A DNA stretch of 64,000 nucleotides from Caryophanales bacterium UBA6380 (GTDB lineage Bacteria; Bacillota_I; Bacilli_A; RFN20; CAG-826): assembly GCA_002438785.1 (NCBI GenBank), contig DJQS01000013.1, forward strand, positions 1 through 64,000, written 5' to 3'. Below, in pieces: positions 8,901-15,156 of this stretch. The position numbers were made by a program, and so were the translations under genes. The first letter of the stretch is position 1. Every line of letters begins with the position of its first letter. The notes under the pieces were generated by a model. That model had not been told where the DNA came from. It saw nothing but the letters and a program-made list of their open reading frames with translations, and did not search any database.

Positions 8901-9130
8901 GTGTTCAATTTCTAACTAATAATCAAGATATTGAAATTGAAGTAAAAGGAAAAGAAATAAAAATTTATTATGAAGGTGGTAATTTTGTTTTAACTAACCT
9001 AGCTACTAATAAAACTTCATTTACTTTAGATAATTATGAAGGTGGTTCTATTGGTGTATTTAATTGGAATGATGCTCAAATTGGTTCTACCTTTACCTTA
9101 AAAGAATTTTTAGGAAAAAAGATTAATTAA
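5912..9130 (+). CDS. Large lipoprotein with duplicated lectin-like modules and helical spacers
   Basis: 1072 residues with a lipoprotein signal (LTSLASC). Helical spacers rich in Lys/Glu/Asn (about 25-180, 385-595, 790-860) alternate with beta modules. Two modules are clear duplicates: each begins with a W-x-LVN-[ED]H-[RK]-[DA]QM phrase, then a THDDGYAL/TYDDGYAL phrase, NGYGIF/NGYAIL, YIGGWV and NDSYPN/TDSYPN, and ends YHFG with a W. A third, shorter copy starts SSWDLVNEHALSW near residue 880. No catalytic residues are recognisable, so a glycan-binding or adhesive role is inferred. The start overlaps an SD (AAGGA) formed by the end of the preceding gene, so the two are probably translated from one mRNA. 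Confidence 0.7.
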   Translation: MRNRKIIFILSSALMLTSLASCDNNNDLTLLNESKKDVNEYIDSFDYSPYKIEEQNIIKELFIKLQELIKNSNDVDEIKAMYENVLDTISNLKTISDYEKIEDEKNKNELELAKINKIKSLNYHEYENIYRKEELSKINNEKNKIIDEINKATSLDDLNNINLNTYNNLLNNSKTDSNYLMSEILKYNIDSSWDLVNEHRDQMKLNDDYTITTYDDGYALDTSLYSLDNLNLAFSINTNNYVTFAGVLLVNENSSKDGLNGYGIFANRASDHEWYQVWYLENAYGTNNNAKYQYIGGWVYTDSYPNGKVTNNMIKVSINDDTLIIYKLEDYNKYLENAKQCKVDLTFNGLYKTSETYHFGIISWSNGGNSFNFELGYIANKTPISGNEKAKDIFNKEINKLDYSICSKEQIEKINNKKDELNNLDINSEGYYSKAFETLNYINNEITLAITNLKNSINEYIKNFNLTLYRDKEKETINGYFSSLKTFINTSNDYNKINKLFIETKENIDTLKTDEDYKKIEEEIKNNLDLAKKNKINQLVLPSINDYRQEEIDKFNSKIEELTNSINALNDIDEVNNFDISSYTDLVNTSKNNAQHTLDEIINANILAKWSLVNDHKAQMTYDNQNEITTHDDGYALTNQTYSLNNIDMIFSINTNETMGYSGALFANLDEEYSGINGYAILINTEGNNQHLRIYKIINGYGNSGPSDYPYIGGWVFNDSYPNETVNNTKFRIIINNGILKAYKNSDYEIYKEAKGISVDLTNNGAYQIEDNYHFGLLTWGNSSRSFKFELDKFDCGTILSTNDVYKNYFDYKYNSLDLSLLGTNSLSLINAKKEEIESLTKDDNYVNKIIEATKYIDEIANNEKVNNSILIMDNIFSLDNATSSSWDLVNEHALSWTHNEGTNSVTTPNDNILAGWRLTKDEYSDIKMKINISGVQQANPYNAYISKAFLIGAKSNGNYPKGYAITLYQNGSDGWIQVHYMNGNGNGSNDHEFICGVQFLTNNQDIEIEVKGKEIKIYYEGGNFVLTNLATNKTSFTLDNYEGGSIGVFNWNDAQIGSTFTLKEFLGKKIN

Positions 9131-9151
9131 TTTTTAATTTTAATGTAATCG

Positions 9152-9186
9152 ATTTAGAATTGATTTAATTAGTTCTAAATTCTTTT
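9152..9186 (+). terminator. Possible weak terminator after the 5.9-9.1 kb gene
   Basis: ATTTAGAA (9152-9159) and TTCTAAAT (9173-9180) form an 8-bp stem with a 13-base loop, followed by TCTTTT. The stem is AT-rich, so on its own it would be weak. Confidence 0.4.
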
Positions 9187-9254
9187 AATGACTTAGTTCT
9201 ATATCGCTTTTTAAACTTGATATGGACTTTATAATTTAGAATTTTTCGTTTTAT

Positions 9255-9322
9255 GGAGTTTATGTTAGAGAATTTATCAATGATGTTAGCTTGAGATAAA
9301 TATTCTAACAAAACTCCTTTTT
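9255..9322 (+). terminator. Long hairpin terminator
   Basis: The arm 9255-9278 (starting GGAGTTTATGTTAGAG) pairs almost fully with 9295-9317 (ending TCTAACAAAACTCC), about 21 pairs with small bulges around a 16-base loop. TTTTT follows at 9318-9322. It separates the two-lipoprotein unit from the cassette that begins at 9710. The stem is much longer than a standard intrinsic terminator. Confidence 0.65.
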
Positions 9323-9709
9323 AATACATAGAAAAAAATAAATACTTTGTTTTACATCTTTACTATCATAGATGATATGAAACTAAATCATTAAATATAA
9401 ACATTTAATTTATATTAAATCGCAGGAATTATAAGAGGCGAAAATTATATCTTCAAATTAAATTTTTTATTTATATTTTATTGTATCATTTAACTTCCCT
9501 ACTAATTAAAATATTGAAATCATAATATTTTGAATATCAATTTGAATACTAAAAATGATTATTGTTTGATTATAAAAATAGAAATAAAAAGCAGACATAA
9601 TGATAAATAATTAGTGTAAAGAATATGTAAAATTTATAAAAATAAGTTGATTTTTGCATACTTTTATATTAAAACATTGTAAATAAAATAAGAATTGGAG
9701 GATTTCAAT
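9323..9709. other. AT-rich intergenic region before the surface protein/AAA+ cassette
   Basis: No coding potential is seen. The last 60 bases should hold the promoter: TTGATT (9647-9652) with TAAAAC (9670-9675) at 17-base spacing is a weak candidate. SD GGAGG at 9697-9701 serves the ATG at 9710. Confidence 0.4.
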
Positions 9710-11464
9710 ATGAAGAAAAGTTATATAGTTCTTGTATGTGCCTTAACTACTGCAGTATTAGGCACCTCAATAGGTTTATCTAGTGCAGCTTTAGCTTTTT
9801 CTGCTAATAATAAAAAAACAGTTGTCGAAGGTCTAAAAGGCGATACTGGCGAAACTGGTCCAAAAGGAGATAATGGCTTAACAGCTTATTCTAATACATT
9901 ACTTCCTACTCAAAATGGTAAAATAATTCCTAACGTTGGTAGTGCAATTGTTGGAAGTGAAATAGTATTTACTTTCATTCCAGATGATGGCGCTAGATTA
10001 GTTTCTATTGATGTGTATAAAAATAATCAATTAAAAACATATTATAATGGTTTTGATAAGGAGATTGTTAATAATACATTAACGTTACCTATGATTGAGG
10101 GTGGATATGTAATTGGTGCCACTTTTGATAATAGTGAATCTAAAATTTTTAATGGTGGTAATGGTACAATTGAACATCCATATTTAGTAGGTTCTGAAGA
10201 TTTTTCAAGTATTTATAAGTATGCAAATTCTAGTACTTATAAAGATATTTATACTTACTATAAAATTGAAGAAGCTAATGTAAAAATTACTAATTGGAGA
10301 ATGTTTGCATTACATGGAAGTTTTGATTTTAATGGTGCATCGATAGATAATAATAAAAATTTTATATTTTCATCTATTCGTGGAATATTAGATAATCCAG
10401 GTAAGGTTTCTAATTTGACAATTAATAATTCTTCTATTTCAACAAGTGGATTTGGTGGCAGTCTTGCTTTTAATCCTGATGGTAGTGTTATTGTTGAAAA
10501 TGTTCATATTAATGGTGGTAGTGTAACTGGTGAATGGGGTGCAGGATCATTCTTTGGAATGATTCAAAAATCTGATCACATGGATTTAAATGGCAAAAAC
10601 GAAATTAAATTTATTAATAGTACATCAAGTTTAAATATTACTGGTGGTTTAAATCAAATTTCTGGCTTTGTTGGTCCATTCCGTATTTCTGATGGATTTG
10701 GAGAAGGATTTAAAATCGAAATTAGTGTTGATAAAGATTCAAAATATACAGGAAAGTTAAGTGTTGTAAATTCTAATGCTAGTGATATAAAAGCAAAGGC
10801 TGATTATGTTATTGCTGATGATTGGCCTGATAAGGTTTATAAGTATTGCACAGTAAATGTTGAAGATGTTAATAAGTTAGCTGATGTCACAAGTTCATCT
10901 TATTCTGACACATATACAATTTATACTTATAAAAACACTTTAAGTCTTACAAAAGAAGAGATTTATAATACAGCAGATGGTAAAAAAGATTCAGCTTATA
11001 AAACTGATGTTAATACATTTAAAATCGCTAAAGTAGATAATGCTGTTAAAGCTTCTATATCTATGTCAATTGGTGTTACTGATGCAAATTTAGTTTACGC
11101 AATACCATTAGAAGAATTAACATCAACTACAAAAGATGGGGAAAAAGAATACTTTGTTACCAATAAAGCGAAATCATATAAGATTGGTATAAACGGTCAT
11201 TTTTATGATCAAACAGGTGCTAAAATTACTACTAGTACTCCTAAATGGGATTTAGAAGAATTACAAGATTCTATTAATTATAAAATTAGTGGTGAATATT
11301 TAATGGTTCAAACATCTAAATCTGTTGAAAACGGTATAAATTCACATAAATTTGGTTTATATGGTGCAAAAACATTGATTACTCAATACGATAAGAATAA
11401 CAATATTGTTGGTCAAACTAGTGTTTATTTTGCACATCAATCAACATTTGAAGAAAATAAATAA
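9710..11464 (+). CDS. Secreted surface protein with a short collagen-like segment
   Basis: 584 residues from the ATG at 9710; the frame opens at 9695, but SD GGAGG (9697-9701) sits eight bases before 9710 and lies inside that longer reading. An N-terminal hydrophobic segment (LVCALTTAVLGTSIGLSSAALAF) without a lipobox Cys acts as signal peptide or anchor. A collagen-like run of five G-x-y triplets (GLKGDTGETGPKGDNG) follows directly. The body is beta-rich with glycine/asparagine turns and a NGGNGTIEHPYLVGS motif often seen at the start of GLUG or right-handed beta-helix modules, and a serine-rich centre. No catalytic motif. The AAA+ gene starts 30 bases downstream on the same strand, so the two probably form an operon. 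Confidence 0.65.
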   Translation: MKKSYIVLVCALTTAVLGTSIGLSSAALAFSANNKKTVVEGLKGDTGETGPKGDNGLTAYSNTLLPTQNGKIIPNVGSAIVGSEIVFTFIPDDGARLVSIDVYKNNQLKTYYNGFDKEIVNNTLTLPMIEGGYVIGATFDNSESKIFNGGNGTIEHPYLVGSEDFSSIYKYANSSTYKDIYTYYKIEEANVKITNWRMFALHGSFDFNGASIDNNKNFIFSSIRGILDNPGKVSNLTINNSSISTSGFGGSLAFNPDGSVIVENVHINGGSVTGEWGAGSFFGMIQKSDHMDLNGKNEIKFINSTSSLNITGGLNQISGFVGPFRISDGFGEGFKIEISVDKDSKYTGKLSVVNSNASDIKAKADYVIADDWPDKVYKYCTVNVEDVNKLADVTSSSYSDTYTIYTYKNTLSLTKEEIYNTADGKKDSAYKTDVNTFKIAKVDNAVKASISMSIGVTDANLVYAIPLEELTSTTKDGEKEYFVTNKAKSYKIGINGHFYDQTGAKITTSTPKWDLEELQDSINYKISGEYLMVQTSKSVENGINSHKFGLYGAKTLITQYDKNNNIVGQTSVYFAHQSTFEENK

Positions 11465-11494
11465 AATTATAGATAATATTTACGGAGAATTTTA

Positions 11495-13162
11495 ATGAAA
11501 TTTACTACTTTTAAACTTAAACTACATTTAATATTTATTTATTTGGTCTTATTTGCTATTTGTGTTTTTATATCAGGGTATTTTCTTGATTATTCATTTA
11601 CTAATTCTGGATTATTTGTAAGGATTTGTAACGCTTTTAAAATTCCAGTTGTAAACGCCGATTATCGTGCTTGGTTTGTCCTACTTTTTACAACTTTTTT
11701 ATTGTTAGTAAATATTTTTACAATCCTTGTAATAAAAAGATTTGCCGAGAAGAAAGGAAAAACACTTTCTGATAATCGCTATTTTGCTATTAGTTTAGTC
11801 GCGAGTATTGGCTTATTTTTATTAATGATTCAAATTGATATCTTATCATTATTACCTTTTAGAGCAGACTATTTTAAAAACGCAATGATATTTTTAGGTA
11901 GTAGTTATTTATTTGGCTTTTTCCTCTTTATAGCTATTAGTATTATTCTTTCTCTTATTTACCTTTTCTTAAAAAAAGTAATTCAAGACAGTTTAAATCA
12001 TAAAACGTCAATTATAGATAAAGAATTAGATTTAAATGAAGGAGAGGATAATTCAATGCAAACAAAAGAAGAAGTTTTTCCAGGTCTATGTTATATAGAT
12101 TCTATTTATGAAAATAAACAGACTGAAGATATTGTCGATAGTAATATTAATTTAAAAGATTTTGTTTCACGTTTTAGACTTTATTTAGCACAAGAAGAAA
12201 AATTGTATTTTGATGAAACGATTTTACGTGAATTTGTTGCTGGTATGGCTTCAAGTCACTTAATTATTTTAGAGGGTCTTAGTGGAACTGGTAAATCTTC
12301 TTTAGCTAGACATATTTCTACTTTTATTGGAGAACAATCATATTTTGAGTCAGTTCAAGCTTCTTGGCATGATAATACATCAATTTTGGGTTACTATAAT
12401 GATTTTTCAAAGAAATATAAGGAAACTGAGTTTTTAAAGAGACTTTATGAATTTACTTATCGTCCAAATGATATAAATATTATGGTTTTAGATGAAGTTA
12501 ATATTTCAAGAATCGAATATTACTTTGCTGATTTTCTTTCGATTTTAGAATATCCTTCTGATTTATGGAAAGTTAAGATTATGGAACTTCCTTTTGGGTT
12601 TGTTGCTCCTAATCATTTAGAACATGGATTTGTTAAAATTGGCGTGAATACTTGGTTTATTGGCACCGCTAATAAAGATGATTCAACATATACTATTACT
12701 GATAAGGTTTACGATCGTGCAATTTCTATTTCATTTAATAGTATGAATATTCCTTTTGAAGTAAATGAAGAGATTAAACCTTTACATATTTCTTATCAAT
12801 ATTTGGAAAAGTTATTTGATGATGCTAAAAGTAATGAGAATTACAAGCTTACAAATAAAGATATTGAAGATTTCCAAAAGATTACTGGCTATATTTATGA
12901 CACTTTTGACATTGCTTTTGGTAACCGTGTTTGGAATCAAATAATTACTTTCGTTCCTGTATTTATTGCTTGTGGTGGAACAAAACTAGAGGCGTTAGAT
13001 TTCTTGCTAGCTAGAAAGTATTTATATAAAATTCAAGGTAGATATGAAAGTTATATTAAGCCAGGTATTTTAAATTTAAAAAATATGATTAATAATATCT
13101 ATGGAAACGATAATTTTAAACAAACCAATAAACTATTAGATAATATTGTTCGCAAATTATAA
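11495..13162 (+). CDS. Membrane-anchored McrB-like AAA+ ATPase
   Basis: 555 residues. Four transmembrane segments (about 11-30, 59-81, 97-122, 129-161) are followed by a linker and a C-terminal AAA+ module. Walker A is GLSGTGKS (261-268), Walker B IMVLDEVN (329-336), and sensor-1 FIGTANKDDST (389-399) with a candidate arginine finger in DKVYDRA (Arg408). Order and wording follow the McrB/dynein-related group, but the McrB guanine-specificity signature MNTAD is replaced by ANKDD, so nucleotide preference is open. The start has SD CGGAG. The next gene begins two bases after the stop and encodes a DUF2357-like protein, the N-terminal domain type found in McrC. This matches a McrB/McrC-style pair rather than MoxR with a vWA partner. 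The TM anchor is atypical for McrB. Confidence 0.75.
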   Translation: MKFTTFKLKLHLIFIYLVLFAICVFISGYFLDYSFTNSGLFVRICNAFKIPVVNADYRAWFVLLFTTFLLLVNIFTILVIKRFAEKKGKTLSDNRYFAISLVASIGLFLLMIQIDILSLLPFRADYFKNAMIFLGSSYLFGFFLFIAISIILSLIYLFLKKVIQDSLNHKTSIIDKELDLNEGEDNSMQTKEEVFPGLCYIDSIYENKQTEDIVDSNINLKDFVSRFRLYLAQEEKLYFDETILREFVAGMASSHLIILEGLSGTGKSSLARHISTFIGEQSYFESVQASWHDNTSILGYYNDFSKKYKETEFLKRLYEFTYRPNDINIMVLDEVNISRIEYYFADFLSILEYPSDLWKVKIMELPFGFVAPNHLEHGFVKIGVNTWFIGTANKDDSTYTITDKVYDRAISISFNSMNIPFEVNEEIKPLHISYQYLEKLFDDAKSNENYKLTNKDIEDFQKITGYIYDTFDIAFGNRVWNQIITFVPVFIACGGTKLEALDFLLARKYLYKIQGRYESYIKPGILNLKNMINNIYGNDNFKQTNKLLDNIVRKL

Positions 13163-13164
13163 TT

Positions 13165-14550
13165 ATGATTAATGATTTCTTAAATGATACATTAAATAAA
13201 ATGAAGGATTCCTTAAGAGGGGATTCCTTTCGTAAGGCAATTAAAAAAGGGTATATTCCGTTATCAACTATTTATGATGAAGTTGAGTTAAAAAATAGTC
13301 TTGATGAATTTATTTTTTGCTTAGAGAAAATATTAACTATTGTTAATAAACCTCATTTTCAAACTAGTACTCAAGAGGTTTTAAAATTAAGTGTAGCTGC
13401 TTCAAATATTACTTCTAATCAATTTTTAAAAACAATGAGGAATCCTTCTTTATGGAAGGAAAATGATGAAGGTGTTTATCCTGAAAAAGTTTTTACATCG
13501 GAAAAAACTGAAACAATAAACATATATGAAAATCGTTTTATAATCTTACTTATTTCTAAAATTGAAAATGAACTTTTATATATTATTAACGAATACAAAG
13601 ATAATCATCAATTTTTGATGTCAAAAATGACATCAAAAAATTTAACCTTTGAGGCTAATAGTCCTTTTACTAATTTTTACTTTTTAAAGTTCCCTTATAG
13701 TTTTGATATCTTATCTAATAAAAATGATAATGATTTAGAAATGAAGATTCTAAAAATTCAAAGTATGTTAGCAATAATTAAACAAACTAATTTTTATTGT
13801 TTACTATCAAAACTTCCTCCTATTGAAAATATTATTCCAACTAATATTTTAGTTCATGAACTTTCATATAATTATTGTTATAGATTCTATGTTAAGAATT
13901 TTTTAAGTAAAACTTCAAATAGTGATAATCTTTACTATAATTTTGTTATTTTAACATTATTTAGTGAATTGCCTTTTCCAATTGATGATGAAAGAGTAAA
14001 ACTTAGATTCGATGAATATGATAGACTTCGTTTCGAGGCTTCTAGAGTTAAAATTGGTAATGTTGTTATTAGATTATCGGAAGATAAAAATAATCTTGGT
14101 TTTATTCTTAATACTCTTATTTTAGATAAAGATGAAAATATTCTTGATTCTTCCTCATATTATTTATTAATAACCAAAAATTATAATAATGAAAATAGTT
14201 CGTTAATAAATAACTTTTTAAGAAACAATCAAGATAAGTTTAATGATTCATTTATTATTACATTAAACAATACGACATTAAATCAAGATCATATTTTAAA
14301 TATTAAACTTTATAAAAATAGTTTCAAACTCATTTGGGAAAATTTTATTAAGCAAATGACTTTTTTTATTGATTTTAATAATGACACATATTACTTAAAT
14401 AATTGCCCAATTTGTGGGAGTGATTTAATAATAAATGATAATAATGAAAAAGTTTGTGCTAATTGTCATAGTCACTATCATGTAATTAGTAAAGATCATA
14501 AAAAATTACTATGGGTGAATAGTTTCTTTAAAAAAGATTATTCTAAATAG
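13165..14550 (+). CDS. DUF2357-like McrC-related protein with C-terminal zinc ribbon
   Basis: 461 residues, no signal peptide. The N-terminal half is helical and contains the phrase ETINIYENRF (116-125), which matches the conserved N-x-YENRF region of DUF2357 proteins that partner McrB-like ATPases. The C-terminus has a zinc ribbon: CPIC (414-417) and CANC (431-434) with nearby His residues. I cannot find a convincing PD-(D/E)xK nuclease motif; the region where McrC has it (about 270-345) instead reads RFDEYDRLRF then SSYYLLITKN. If correct, this is a nuclease-less McrC relative, or one with a strongly diverged active site. Its two-base spacing from the ATPase implies one operon and probably one complex at the membrane. 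Confidence 0.65.
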   Translation: MINDFLNDTLNKMKDSLRGDSFRKAIKKGYIPLSTIYDEVELKNSLDEFIFCLEKILTIVNKPHFQTSTQEVLKLSVAASNITSNQFLKTMRNPSLWKENDEGVYPEKVFTSEKTETINIYENRFIILLISKIENELLYIINEYKDNHQFLMSKMTSKNLTFEANSPFTNFYFLKFPYSFDILSNKNDNDLEMKILKIQSMLAIIKQTNFYCLLSKLPPIENIIPTNILVHELSYNYCYRFYVKNFLSKTSNSDNLYYNFVILTLFSELPFPIDDERVKLRFDEYDRLRFEASRVKIGNVVIRLSEDKNNLGFILNTLILDKDENILDSSSYYLLITKNYNNENSSLINNFLRNNQDKFNDSFIITLNNTTLNQDHILNIKLYKNSFKLIWENFIKQMTFFIDFNNDTYYLNNCPICGSDLIINDNNEKVCANCHSHYHVISKDHKKLLWVNSFFKKDYSK

Positions 14551-15156
14551 TTATCGAGTATTTATTTAATTTTAATCTCGAAAGATAAACTTAAAGTTTT
14601 TTAAATATTTTTTGAAATTCATAAACAATTCTTAAGTAAAAATGTTTGAGATTAAAAATAATCTTTTATAATATAGCGATAAATTTTAAAAATAGTTTTA
14701 TGGATATTTATCACAAATTTTACTAACTTCTAATTAAAATGTTTGAAGATTAATTATAAAAATTTAATAAAAGAATTTATTAGACTTCAAATGAAGAAAT
14801 ATTTAGAAAAATTATTTTGTTTAATAATTCTTTTAAATCTTTCAATAAAGAAATTATAGGAAAAGTAAGAGTTCATATTTAATTTTATAAAAAATGTTAA
14901 TAAAAAATTAAACATTTAAACAAAAGTTCAACATAAAAATATATAAAATAAATGATTTATTAATTAAAATTTTATTAATTTTAAATCAAAAAATAATAGA
15001 CTACATCAAATAAATTTATCAATAGAATTCCTAAAATCAATATTACTTTATTTATAATGTTATAAAATTAATTTAATTTTTTCTAAAATAATGTTGTAAG
15101 CGCTTTCAAGCGCAATGAGATTTTTATAAAACTCATTAAAATAAAAGGAGTATTAT
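14551..15156. other. Long AT-rich intergenic region with promoter and operator
   Basis: No gene is visible in about 600 bases, most of it A/T. TATAAT at 15053-15058 lies in the 16-base motif ACTTTATTTATAATGT shared with 3745-3760. A second -10 candidate, TAAAAT (15084-15089), is followed by a cre-like operator. SD AAAAGGAG precedes the ATG at 15157. Confidence 0.45.
15095..15108. promoter_or_regulatory. cre/LacI-type operator
   Basis: TGTAAGCGCTTTCA fits the cre consensus TGNAANCGNTNNCA. It lies five bases after a TAAAAT -10 candidate, so bound repressor would cover the transcription start. The sequence continues as CAAGCGCA, making a second overlapping inverted repeat GCGCTT/AAGCGC. Close copies stand at 27908 and 54420. 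Confidence 0.75.

Noticed and set aside
9710..11464. Phage tail fibre (because of the G-x-y triplets)
   Set aside because: It has a signal peptide-like N-terminus and no phage genes nearby; a cell-surface protein fits better.
11495..14550. MoxR/vWA chaperone pair
   Set aside because: The partner has no vWA MIDAS motif and instead shows DUF2357-like and zinc-ribbon features; the AAA+ region reads closer to McrB.
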